From: Athripsodes cinereus
Taxonomy: Eukaryota; Arthropoda; Insecta; Trichoptera; Leptoceridae
NCBI GenBank assembly: GCA_947579605.1
Contig: OX388314.1
Location: forward strand, 18,969,982 to 19,033,981
Reading direction: 5' to 3'
DNA: 64,000 bases
Shown here: piece after piece, positions 11,031 to 20,545 of the stretch
Layout of the letters: each line of letters starts with the position of its first letter
How positions within the stretch are numbered: position 1 is the first letter of the stretch
The notes under the pieces: model-generated
The model's input: only the letters and a program-made list of their open reading frames with translations
Database searches by the model: none
What the model was told of the DNA's origin: nothing
Translations under genes and position numbers: made by a program

Positions 11031-11750
11031 TGCGTAAGGAGCTATGAGAATAGATCTGACGTAATAGAGAACGTTTTATAAGTAGAAAATTCGCTGCTTT
11101 TTTAAATAGAGTAATAGATGGATTTTTATTTTATCGGTATACACTGCTGGTAAAAAAACAAGTCAATATATAGTATTTTTTTAAACTTTAAAGTCGGTAG
11201 AATATTTTTCAAAGTTACAAACATATTGACATTTATTAACAGTACTCGTATTGTGTGAATTTTGAAAATCAATAATAGTGATGGTTATTTTCAGAATGAT
11301 CTATAAATTGCAACGGCATAATATACAATGTCCAGTCCAGAATTCCGTATCACAATTGAAACTGTTGTAGATTCTAATAATATATTAGCTAAGTTGATAC
11401 ATACCTATGTACCAGTACCGACATTATAACTATGTAGATGGATCTATTCGAGCTGATATTACCTTTAGAGTAGGTTGTGTAGATAGAGAACAGTCTCGAA
11501 TAGGTTGATGTTGTGCTGTAAAAAATGTTTGTAGTTAAGTGAAGTACCTATGCAGTAAATTAATTTATTTTGTTGTCCACAGACGTGTACTTATTCACCC
11601 ATTATGCCAGATCTCAGAGGCATATTTGAGGGTTGCCAGTTAATTCATTGTAAGTGTATGGTAAACTAGACTGAGATAGACCAATATATTCTTTACTCAT
11701 AAGAAATTATGAGATGTAGGAGTAGGTATATTTTAAACATGTTTATAGTA

Positions 11751-12160
11751 AGTGTTTAGAATATTTACATTTTTTTTTATTGATTAACCGAATTTGGGTG
11801 CAGATGACAAAACCAATCAGAAACCTCGATTGGAGATCCATGTCTACACAATGCAACATTGTGTAAAATCTAATCGGAAGAAGTGCGAAAGGTGTCCCAA
11901 CGCTATCTGAAAAATGAGATCCCAAAAAGATGGTTGCTTCTAAGGTTTGCATAAAGGGTCTCTCGATTGGTGGACCTTACATCGTGACAGTGAGAATGGT
12001 GGAATTGGTGAACGTTGTCCATGGATACCGAAAGTGATCACAAACTTAAAAAAAAAAAAAAAGCCAGCCTACAGTTTAGACACCTTTCTTACTTCTTCCA
12101 ATTAGATTTTACACGATGTTGCATTGTGTAGACATGGTTCTCCAATCGAGGTTTCTGATT
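11751..12160. mobile_element. Foldback element, copy 2, with exact 10-bp target duplication
   Basis: This matches the copy at 2368-2808 from its asymmetric left extension through the right arm end GGTTTCTGATT. The flanks repeat GTTTATAGTA exactly at 11741-11750 and 12161-12170, which fixes both ends. The arms no longer pair fully: part of the inner left arm is missing and the right arm contains an A-run (about 12046-12061) in place of matching sequence. The exact target duplication of 10 bp is long for a MITE of the hAT or Tc1 type and would suit a MULE or a retroposon. Confidence 0.8.
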
Positions 12161-12245
12161 GTTTATAGTACTTAATTCACTAGATTAGCGTACGAATAGT
12201 ATAATATTGTAATACAAAAATAAGTATTTTTATTCCACTGATAGA

Positions 12246-12290
12246 TTTATAGTGAGAGACGTCTTTCTTCTTCATAATGACAATATACAA
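12246..12290 (+). repeat. Dispersed family Y, short fragment
   Basis: Contains GAGAGACGTCTTTCTTCTTC followed by a gap and GACAATA. The same words, in order, occur at 32484-32520, 39254-39300 and 52206-52245. Confidence 0.4.
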
Positions 12291-12349
12291 AGCATACGTT
12301 ATATCAAATCTAGTGACTAATATTATCAAAATTCTATCTATCTATCTAT

Positions 12350-12495
12350 CTTTACCATCATAGCAGATTCTAAAAGTAACGTACCCACAAGACCAACTGT
12401 AGGTATGTAATTAATATAGAAATTGTCATCTTTGTACCAATAAAAAGTAATAGATTCAGGATGGATGGCATATCTTATCGCAAAATTGCAGATAG
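12350..12495 (-). repeat. Dispersed retroposon family X, fragment
   Basis: The words TACCATCATAGCAG, TTTGTACCAATAA and GATTCAGGATGGATGGCATA follow the order of the family X copies at 8591 and 59463. A TATC microsatellite lies directly left of it (about 12333-12352), as would be expected at a LINE-type 3' end. Confidence 0.5.
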
Positions 12496-12564
12496 TAAAT
12501 TAGCTTTAAATCAATTATAAATTTTTACTTTTTTATTAGATGCATTCTGCAATTTTTTAACAGT

Positions 12565-12745
12565 ACCTACCTACGAATGAGTGGGCGCTGTGTAGGATGT
12601 CGTGGGTGGTGGTTGAAGTTTTGGTCCAGGGAGTATATAAGAAAGGAGATGGGTCGGTAGGGGGGTCGGAGCCTCCACCACTTGTTAAGGAAGGCCAAGT
12701 CATTGGATAAGACCACAACAAGTTTCGTTATTAGTAGTAGTAGTA
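12565..12745. other. G-rich island with TATA-like sequence
   Basis: A single-copy island with GTCGTGGGTGGTGGTTGAAG, a TATATAAG word near 12633 and GGGTCGGTAGGGGGGTCGG downstream. The TATA-like word in a G-rich context resembles a core promoter on the plus strand, but there is no recognisable transcript start, exon or frame after it. Confidence 0.25.
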
Positions 12746-12754
12746 GCAGCATTT

Positions 12755-13297
12755 GTAACTAGCTTGGGAAAAGCTCATTTCGACTCGTCTTATTATGTAT
12801 TTATATAATACTAAGGAGGTGTCGCATTTTCATATCGTTAATTTTTTTTTAAGAATAACATACCTAGATGAATTGGAGTTCTTAAAAACTTAAAGAAGTA
12901 GATAAATGATTATAGTAATACATATTATACAAATACACATCATCATACATATAAAAATACATCCCATAACTACACCGCCTTCCTTGTTAGCTAGGCAGAA
13001 TGGTTCGAGAGCCACTTATTTCTCATACATACTTTTCATAAAACGTTCCACGAAATACATCACTAATATGCATTGCATACTTCCCTTTTTCACGCTGTTT
13101 ATCAGAATATTAATATACAAATATCAACAATTAATCAAAGCATTCGTAAGTGACTTATTAAATTTGGATTTTTAATTTTTTTTAGAATATGCTTAGTTTT
13201 CTGGCTTATTGCAAAAATACATAAAATAAATTATCGTCCAATAATACTTTCAAGTTATTATTTCGAGTGATGTTTATAACACACAAAAATTTTATTT
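12755..13297. other. AT-rich stretch left of the LTR element, nothing seen
   Basis: Low-complexity DNA up to the ATGT target site of the LTR retroelement. An 89-codon frame at 12906-13175 has isoleucine-rich, simple composition and no motif. Confidence 0.4.
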
Positions 13298-13301
13298 ATG
13301 T
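13298..13301. other. Target-site duplication of LTR element, left copy
   Basis: ATGT immediately precedes the TG of the left LTR and is repeated at 19094-19097 right after the CA of the right LTR. Confidence 0.8.
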
Positions 13302-15031
13302 TGATATGGGGGGGTGAGAGAGGTGGTGAAAATATGGTTTTGGTTGAGGATAAAATAAATAAAATATTATGCCAAAAATGCCAGCGGCTGAGACTCTACT
13401 GGGCTACTTACAGCACTCCAGGAGTTAAAACAATAAAATGGTCTCGATTAAATTATACAGTGAGGCTATATAAATTAAGAGACGACAAGTTATCTGTAAT
13501 TAAATGGACAAATGTGTAAAAGACAAGTATGAATTTCAAATAAACATTTTAATGAAAATAAAAATTGCTTACCACTATTACAAACACACGAGAATACGGC
13601 TAGACAATACTACGACTTAATTACTAACCCCATTGTCCGTGCACACTTAATTATCCCACAAAAAAAATACACACTTGATTCAATTCAATTAATTAACGAA
13701 GCACTTTTGAAATCAATTAATTTACACTTGTGATGAATAAATAAAGGATCCCACGTTGAGAGCGCCTCTAGCATGAAAATGCTTAGAGGCAAACAAGTTG
13801 AAGAAGAATCCCCTGGGTGCAGTGGTGGTAGGGCGAAGCCCTACGTCCGAGGCTCCTGGAGGCAATTACCAGCCTACACAGGTGCGAAGTTGGTACATCA
13901 TGGCTTCAGGAGGAGAATATCTCAACTCGACTGAAGTCCAATGACCAGAGACCGACTTGTCTCTCTGAAGGTCAGATGATGACTGTTGGCAGGAGCGATC
14001 CTTCTACCAAGGACAACTGACTACTCACTACGACTCGCTGATGATAACTGTTCACCACTGATGGCTGATGGAGACTCACTGATCTTTCAAGGACATTTCT
14101 CCGCTGTTCCTTGAGTGGTGTAGAGAGGGGTTGGTCATATACCCCTCCTACGCTGTGATGCATCTCTGTGCAGCGCCGTGATTGGCTAATGAAAATACAA
14201 GTACACGCCTTCCCGCAGGCACCATTGTATTGCGAGTACACCTGCACCCTTGTCTGCATTCCAGGAATTATGTACATGATGAAATAAATATTTACAAATA
14301 AGTTTGATATTGTTAAGCGTTCAATGCACTGATTTATAATTATTCACATATGTATAATTAAAGTGTCTCTTTCACTGATATTCAATTTAAACATGTCGTG
14401 TGTCCATTAGCACAATTTATAATTATATTACAAGCGTCCATTCCGCAACACAAATTAACACATCTTATATCTATTACACATGTCACAATACAACCCTTTA
14501 GGTAGATAATTAAATACTCAAACTACGTATGTTACAATAAAATTAAAATTCATACCTAAAGAGTCGTTTACATAATTCAAAACATTATCATCGGTGTCGA
14601 CATTCAATATCTCGAAGTGTAGGTATAAAAAAAATCCAACCAAGCCGATACTATGAAATAATAACAATACGCAGACATTCTAGAATCTTCATAAAATAAT
14701 TTAAAAAAACAATTAACGAAGTTGATACATAATGAATGCGCCTTAATCTTTTGTCAATATTATTCTCTTTATTACCCCTGTTGCTATGTAGGTACAAATT
14801 TAAATAAACAATGATATTTTTTATATAGGTACGAAGATTAGTAAACAATTATTATAAGAACAATATTAACGCAGGTACCTTTTAAGTGCAGAGATATTTT
14901 TAATGTTCGGATTTTCAGAGTTCTTAAGAACTGCATTGTTTATTTCGGTATTTCAGTACCACTTTCTAAATAACAATTATAATTTTTAATGATAACTTTT
15001 CGGCACAATACCTACTATACCGGGCATAACA
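13302..15031 (-). repeat. LTR (3' LTR of the minus-strand element), 1,730 bp
   Basis: Identical, in all stretches I compared, to 17364-19093. The middle (about 13740-14280) is GC-richer and on the minus strand has ATTAGCCAATC (a CCAAT box) about 40 bases before a GGGGTATATGACC TATA-like word, a plausible promoter layout. A hairpin GTAGGGC-GAA-GCCCTAC sits at 13828-13844. Open frames of 73 codons (plus) and 101 codons (minus) inside the LTR are preserved only because the copies are identical, and I do not call them genes. Confidence 0.9.
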
Positions 15032-15063
15032 AATCGCCACCCATTCCTTGTCGAAAAGTTATC
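14991..15063. repeat. Inverted repeat spanning the 3' LTR / interior junction
   Basis: GATAACTTTTCG at 14991-15002 (inside the LTR) is exactly complementary to CGAAAAGTTATC at 15052-15063 (inside the interior). The LTR boundary and the purine-rich tract lie in the loop. Confidence 0.7.
15035..15049 (-). other. Candidate polypurine tract
   Basis: On the minus strand the sequence AAGGAATGGGTGGCG lies 3 bases before the LTR start TGTTATGCC. It is purine-rich and in the place expected for plus-strand priming, but it contains T and C, so it is not a clean tract. Confidence 0.4.
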
Positions 15064-16059
15064 TATTCTTTAAAATACACATCCCACAATATAAATTAAA
15101 ATTCAAAACAAACCAATGAGACTAACAATGAAATTAAACAGCAATTAGCAAGTAGGTAGGTGCACACACATTTCAATAAAATAATTAACAACATTAAAAC
15201 GCGTTTCTTCTTACTTTACATCTTTTAAAACCAGCTAAATTTGAATTAAAAAATACATTGTCAAACATACATTTCGTATGTGACCAAAATAAAACAACGT
15301 AGATGTGACTCATCATATTATACGAATATTATACTCCTCATACTTCTGCACTCCTCAAGCATGCTTTGCGACAGCAGACTGGGGGACTGGTTCTCTCAGT
15401 CGCACATTTATCTCTCTTCACAAACATCGGACCTCACTGTCCCTCATAAACTCAATAACACGGACCTCACTGTCCTCACGACGAAATACATTGGGGAACT
15501 AAGCAGGACGGAACACTCATCGCCTCTGTGCTTATCCCATACAAACAAAACATACACTTCATACACGTAGAAATACTCCTCAATACACGCAGAATTACTT
15601 TCTCCTCTTACAAATAACTCCCAGTGCCAACTGAGAATCCCTCACACATCTCTGTCACACAAAGCATCTCACTCCTCACGATTCTCATATTCAGAATAAA
15701 CAATATTATATTTTCATAATTCACACATCCAACATCTACATAGCTCTTCCTCACATTACACTCGCTGGTTACACCAAACAAATTCTCTTTCCGTTTTCAA
15801 AATTATTAAAACATTTCAAACATATTACGATGAAAAATAATGCACACGTAGGCATTTAACAAAAGTTGCACCTACCTACCTACGTAATTAAAACATTTTA
15901 CACAAACTATACCTATCTAGTCGTCCTAATTTTTTTTACTGGGCGCCAGAGATATTTTTACGGAAAATATTCAAACCATTTAAAAATTTTTAAACAAAAA
16001 AACATTTTTCCTATAGCAAGCCTAAGTCAATCCTACCCCAATTTAACACACACATGTGA
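15064..16059 (-). other. Non-coding 3' part of the LTR element's interior
   Basis: About one kilobase between the gag-like stop codon and the 3' LTR. It holds no reverse transcriptase, integrase or protease motif. The plus strand is pyrimidine-rich (TCCTCA and CTCACTGTCC words repeat around 15340-15490, with GGACCTCACTGTCC occurring twice in slightly different form). Plus-strand frames at 15280-15570 and 15305-15502 run antisense to the element and look accidental. Confidence 0.55.
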
Positions 16060-17163
16060 CTATCTGGCTTGATTGAATTTTCTCCTCGACTTCAAGCATC
16101 GAGAATCCATATCGATGAACAAATTATAATAATAATCATCGATAGCATAACATTCATAGTTGATTCGATTGATGGATGCATATTTTATCTTTTCGAACAA
16201 TATCCACGCTGTTCTACGGCGACGCGATATTTTCCTATTCACGAATCTAAACAAAAGCATAGCTGTACATACTAGCAAACGTATGCAGCTCTCAACGATG
16301 CAACCGGCGATAATCAGCATTGCCAAAACTGATTTTAAGACCCACGCGAAAGACTTTACCCATTCGTGAATAGAGGGAGGTGTATGTGCCTCCCGTTCGG
16401 TGTCTTCTTCCATATCATCCTCAACCTGTTCCTCCGAGAGGGAAACCTCATCCTCTGCGGGTACCTCAACCTCCCTAGCGTCCTGGCTAGGTACATCACA
16501 CCGAATTTCATCGCGAACAGATGCTATGTCTGGAAGATTATCTAACACAACCTGATAACTCTCTGTCATCACCTCAGGTTCAGATTGTCCCTCCGGAGTG
16601 TATTCTGGAAAGTCCAGACGCCATACCAACTCTTGCAAATGTTCCAGATTAACTAACTCCCGACCATTAATCCTCGTCCTATACCAGGATGTCATTTGCT
16701 TCCATACGCTCATTGCTGGACCCTTACCGGCAAGTCCTTCATCTTTAAATAATACATGACCATACCCTTTTACACGATTGTTTATCCTGACTTTCCAGTC
16801 AACAAAATCACTCCCCAGTTCATCCCGACCTTGACACACTGTCAACAGGTCATTATAGATCGCATTTATCTGTCCTTCCACACCAAACCTTCGCAAAATT
16901 AATTCTTTGAAAACACCCCATCGACAATACCGAAACCCCAGAGACTTCCAGTACCGCTTTGCGTCGCCGCGCAAGCAATACACAGCCTCCCTTGGCAATT
17001 CATCTTCCCACTCAAGCTTCCAGCATTCCTCGCATTCTTTGAGGAAATGTTCGGGGCCTTCGTCAGTCCATCCTCCGAACGAAAGCGAAAATTCGCGCAC
17101 ATAGCATCTGATAACCGACACCTTATCCATCGATCGAATCATACCGTAATACACAATAAACAC
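16060..17163 (-). CDS. Gag-like protein with C-terminal membrane segment
   Basis: An intact 367-codon frame on the sense strand of the LTR element, starting about 200 bases after the primer-binding site. The methionine at residue 12 (MDKVSVIRC) may be the true start. Residues about 35-125 match the retrotransposon-gag pattern: an acidic W-rich start, LPREAVYCLRGDAKRYW (about 56-72), then W..FKE.ILRRFG (about 82-94). Residues 230-258 are strongly acidic. Residues about 272-307 form a long hydrophobic stretch with AMLIIAGCIVESC and LLVCTAMLLF, enough for one or two membrane passes, followed by the basic cluster RKISRRRR (310-317). No CCHC zinc knuckle is present, although many gag proteins use one to bind RNA. 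The basic cluster might replace it. A gag with a membrane segment suggests membrane-linked particle assembly; that is inference. No pol follows. Confidence 0.75.
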   Translation of the reverse strand: MFIVYYGMIRSMDKVSVIRCYVREFSLSFGGWTDEGPEHFLKECEECWKLEWEDELPREAVYCLRGDAKRYWKSLGFRYCRWGVFKELILRRFGVEGQINAIYNDLLTVCQGRDELGSDFVDWKVRINNRVKGYGHVLFKDEGLAGKGPAMSVWKQMTSWYRTRINGRELVNLEHLQELVWRLDFPEYTPEGQSEPEVMTESYQVVLDNLPDIASVRDEIRCDVPSQDAREVEVPAEDEVSLSEEQVEDDMEEDTEREAHTPPSIHEWVKSFAWVLKSVLAMLIIAGCIVESCIRLLVCTAMLLFRFVNRKISRRRRTAWILFEKIKYASINRINYECYAIDDYYYNLFIDMDSRCLKSRRKFNQAR

Positions 17164-17342
17164 ATGTCAATTAAACAAAGCCAAAAGTCAAAACAATACA
17201 CATTCGCCATACAGATAACTTGTCAGTTCATTTTAAAAAAAATATACACCCTCCTCCGATATCACAAAAAAAATTAATTACAAAATCTCAGGGACGGATT
17301 CGTTGTAACGATTATGCACAGGAGTGCATTTTTTCGTTACGG
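17164..17342 (-). other. Leader between primer-binding site and gag-like gene
   Basis: About 180 bases on the minus strand, AT-rich, with the word ATCGGAGGAGG near 17260. Packaging signals would be expected here, but none can be named from sequence alone. Confidence 0.4.
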
Positions 17343-17360
17343 ACCCACGTTCGGAAGCCA
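17343..17360 (-). other. Primer-binding site
   Basis: On the minus strand TGGCTTCCGAACGTGGG starts three bases (TAT) after the CA end of the 5' LTR. The TGG start is what pairs with the CCA end of a tRNA. I cannot name the tRNA. Confidence 0.6.
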
Positions 17361-17363
17361 ATA

Positions 17364-19093
17364 TGATATGGGGGGGTGAGAGAGGTGGTGAAAATATGGT
17401 TTTGGTTGAGGATAAAATAAATAAAATATTATGCCAAAAATGCCAGCGGCTGAGACTCTACTGGGCTACTTACAGCACTCCAGGAGTTAAAACAATAAAA
17501 TGGTCTCGATTAAATTATACAGTGAGGCTATATAAATTAAGAGACGACAAGTTATCTGTAATTAAATGGACAAATGTGTAAAAGACAAGTATGAATTTCA
17601 AATAAACATTTTAATGAAAATAAAAATTGCTTACCACTATTACAAACACACGAGAATACGGCTAGACAATACTACGACTTAATTACTAACCCCATTGTCC
17701 GTGCACACTTAATTATCCCACAAAAAAAATACACACTTGATTCAATTCAATTAATTAACGAAGCACTTTTGAAATCAATTAATTTACACTTGTGATGAAT
17801 AAATAAAGGATCCCACGTTGAGAGCGCCTCTAGCATGAAAATGCTTAGAGGCAAACAAGTTGAAGAAGAATCCCCTGGGTGCAGTGGTGGTAGGGCGAAG
17901 CCCTACGTCCGAGGCTCCTGGAGGCAATTACCAGCCTACACAGGTGCGAAGTTGGTACATCATGGCTTCAGGAGGAGAATATCTCAACTCGACTGAAGTC
18001 CAATGACCAGAGACCGACTTGTCTCTCTGAAGGTCAGATGATGACTGTTGGCAGGAGCGATCCTTCTACCAAGGACAACTGACTACTCACTACGACTCGC
18101 TGATGATAACTGTTCACCACTGATGGCTGATGGAGACTCACTGATCTTTCAAGGACATTTCTCCGCTGTTCCTTGAGTGGTGTAGAGAGGGGTTGGTCAT
18201 ATACCCCTCCTACGCTGTGATGCATCTCTGTGCAGCGCCGTGATTGGCTAATGAAAATACAAGTACACGCCTTCCCGCAGGCACCATTGTATTGCGAGTA
18301 CACCTGCACCCTTGTCTGCATTCCAGGAATTATGTACATGATGAAATAAATATTTACAAATAAGTTTGATATTGTTAAGCGTTCAATGCACTGATTTATA
18401 ATTATTCACATATGTATAATTAAAGTGTCTCTTTCACTGATATTCAATTTAAACATGTCGTGTGTCCATTAGCACAATTTATAATTATATTACAAGCGTC
18501 CATTCCGCAACACAAATTAACACATCTTATATCTATTACACATGTCACAATACAACCCTTTAGGTAGATAATTAAATACTCAAACTACGTATGTTACAAT
18601 AAAATTAAAATTCATACCTAAAGAGTCGTTTACATAATTCAAAACATTATCATCGGTGTCGACATTCAATATCTCGAAGTGTAGGTATAAAAAAAATCCA
18701 ACCAAGCCGATACTATGAAATAATAACAATACGCAGACATTCTAGAATCTTCATAAAATAATTTAAAAAAACAATTAACGAAGTTGATACATAATGAATG
18801 CGCCTTAATCTTTTGTCAATATTATTCTCTTTATTACCCCTGTTGCTATGTAGGTACAAATTTAAATAAACAATGATATTTTTTATATAGGTACGAAGAT
18901 TAGTAAACAATTATTATAAGAACAATATTAACGCAGGTACCTTTTAAGTGCAGAGATATTTTTAATGTTCGGATTTTCAGAGTTCTTAAGAACTGCATTG
19001 TTTATTTCGGTATTTCAGTACCACTTTCTAAATAACAATTATAATTTTTAATGATAACTTTTCGGCACAATACCTACTATACCGGGCATAACA
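17364..19093 (-). repeat. LTR (5' LTR of the minus-strand element), 1,730 bp
   Basis: The partner of 13302-15031, with no net insertion or deletion between the two. The CCAAT and TATA-like words are at about 18243 and 18198 on the minus strand. Transcription from here would run leftward through the primer-binding site into the gag-like gene. Confidence 0.9.
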
Positions 19094-19097
19094 ATGT

Positions 19098-20340
19098 TTT
19101 ACAACTTTTTTGATCCAATGAATTTTTAAGTCCGTAATCAAAATTAACAATTTTCCAAATTTAATCACATCCAATTTACTGAATCAAATATTATTAGTGA
19201 GAATTATAAACAGAAGATTCGAATCAGTGACTATAAATATTTTAAATAACGTATTTACTAAAAACTAATGAAAAAAAAAATATTTTGATTCTTAAAAAAT
19301 ATAATAATAAATAAAACGTGCTGTAGATATGATAGTATTAGTTGTGGAGAAAATAGCAGCTCTTTATACGAAGTCTGTTCGAAGGTTCTATGCTAATGAT
19401 CTCTCCCGTATTGACCGTCTTCCTTCTCCAATTTCAAATTATAATTTCCACTCCACACTCTGATATTCTCTCTACCAGCCAACCTGTTCACCACCCACAT
19501 CTCGGATGGACTGTACTTCCTCATCTCCTTCTTCTCATTAAACACCTCATAAATCTATCTCTCTCCCACAGGAACACTGCGTCATAACACTTATTATTAT
19601 TATTATATTATTTCAGTATCTATCGTAGTGTTTTGTGTCTGCTTCGCGCAATTGTTCTTAATTTGAATGGAATCATTTGAATTTGGAATACTTACGATTA
19701 TTTTTTTGCGATGAAGAACGAACGAAAAGCTTTTGAAATTATTTTTGTTTTCGTAGATTTTCAACTTGGGTTGATGAACAATATACTAAAAGGGATTAAA
19801 AAATTACATATTTTACTTATTTTGATTTATTAAAAAAAATGTTTTTTTTTACGTCATGATTATTTTCCGATTTTCATAATTATTCAATATTTATTTTTTA
19901 ACCTTTAATATCTTGGATATATAAAATTCTTTTCAATTTAGCTCATCATCTTTTATCATTATGTTTAGTAAAATATTAAGTTTATTATAAAAAACAAAAA
20001 CATACTTAGATATGTCACTCACCCAGAAAATTATTTGCACATAGAGAATGCTATTTAATAATTGTATACAAAGTAAATAAAGAGATGAAAATAAAAATGG
20101 AATGATGTTTTAATAAAGTACCTAAACTCGTTTTTTTATTATTTTTTTTTTCTTAAAAGGACAAATAATATTAAACCATTCATTAAAATTAATGCATTCT
20201 AAATGTTGATAGTATAATTGTATTAAAACAATTTATTTCCAAGCTAACTTAACGTGAAAGCATTTCCAAGTTGAATCGTACTAAGTACTTAGTATGAATA
20301 AAAAGTATAAAAAAATATCTCGACATTAATTCCACATTAA
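19098..20340. other. AT-rich stretch with a pyrimidine-rich island
   Basis: About 19395-19585 is pyrimidine-rich on the plus strand (CCTCATCTCCTTCTTCTC and TCTCTCTCCCACAG words), open for 65 codons but without a recognisable motif. The CCCACAG resembles a splice acceptor, yet no convincing exon follows. The remainder is AT-rich. Confidence 0.35.
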
Positions 20341-20344
20341 TTAT

Positions 20345-20545
20345 GCAAAAACTCTCAGAAGCATAGCATCGGTCGCTTGTAGAAGTTATACGTTGCACCC
20401 CCCGTGTACCCCTCTTATCTCCGCCACCACCCCTGGCGTATTGTAGTTGTAATAGTAATAGGATGCCACCCAGGGAAGGGAGAGCGGGACGTACATATAC
20501 TAATGAGCACAAACTCTGAAGAGTGCGATGCAAGAACGAGACGAC
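20345..20545. other. GC-richer island, function unknown
   Basis: CACCCCCCGTGTACCCC, CGCCACCACCCCTGGCG and GGAAGGGAGAGCGGGACG words stand out from AT-rich flanks. The minus strand is open for 94 codons over most of it, with no recognised motif. No second copy in the window. Confidence 0.3.

Larger units (their letters stand above)
13302..19093 (-). mobile_element. Non-autonomous LTR retroelement (gag-like gene, no pol)
   Basis: Two direct repeats, 13302-15031 and 17364-19093, are exactly 4,062 bases apart with no length difference. Each starts TGATATGG and ends CATAACA, i.e. TG...CA. A 4-bp duplication (ATGT) flanks the unit. Read on the minus strand, a TGG-starting primer-binding site lies 3 bases after the upstream LTR and a purine-rich tract lies next to the downstream LTR. 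The 2,332-bp interior carries one intact frame of 367 codons with a retrotransposon-gag-like core. I see no aspartic protease, reverse transcriptase, RNase H or integrase motif on either strand. It therefore depends on another element for copying, in the manner of LARD-type units. The apparent identity of the LTRs means a recent insertion. Which family (Ty3/Gypsy or Bel/Pao) supplies the enzymes cannot be told from here. Confidence 0.9.

Noticed and set aside
13298..13519. 73-codon plus-strand frame, repeated at 17324-17581
   Set aside because: It lies wholly inside the LTRs and antisense to the element, and both copies are identical only because the LTRs are identical. No motif or start context.
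13972..14277. 101-codon minus-strand frame, repeated at 18034-18339
   Set aside because: It is inside the LTR, overlaps the probable promoter and has no recognised domain. Preservation in two copies reflects LTR identity, not selection.
16069..17277. Several plus-strand frames across the gag-like gene
   Set aside because: They are antisense shadows of the 367-codon gag-like frame, short and without motifs.
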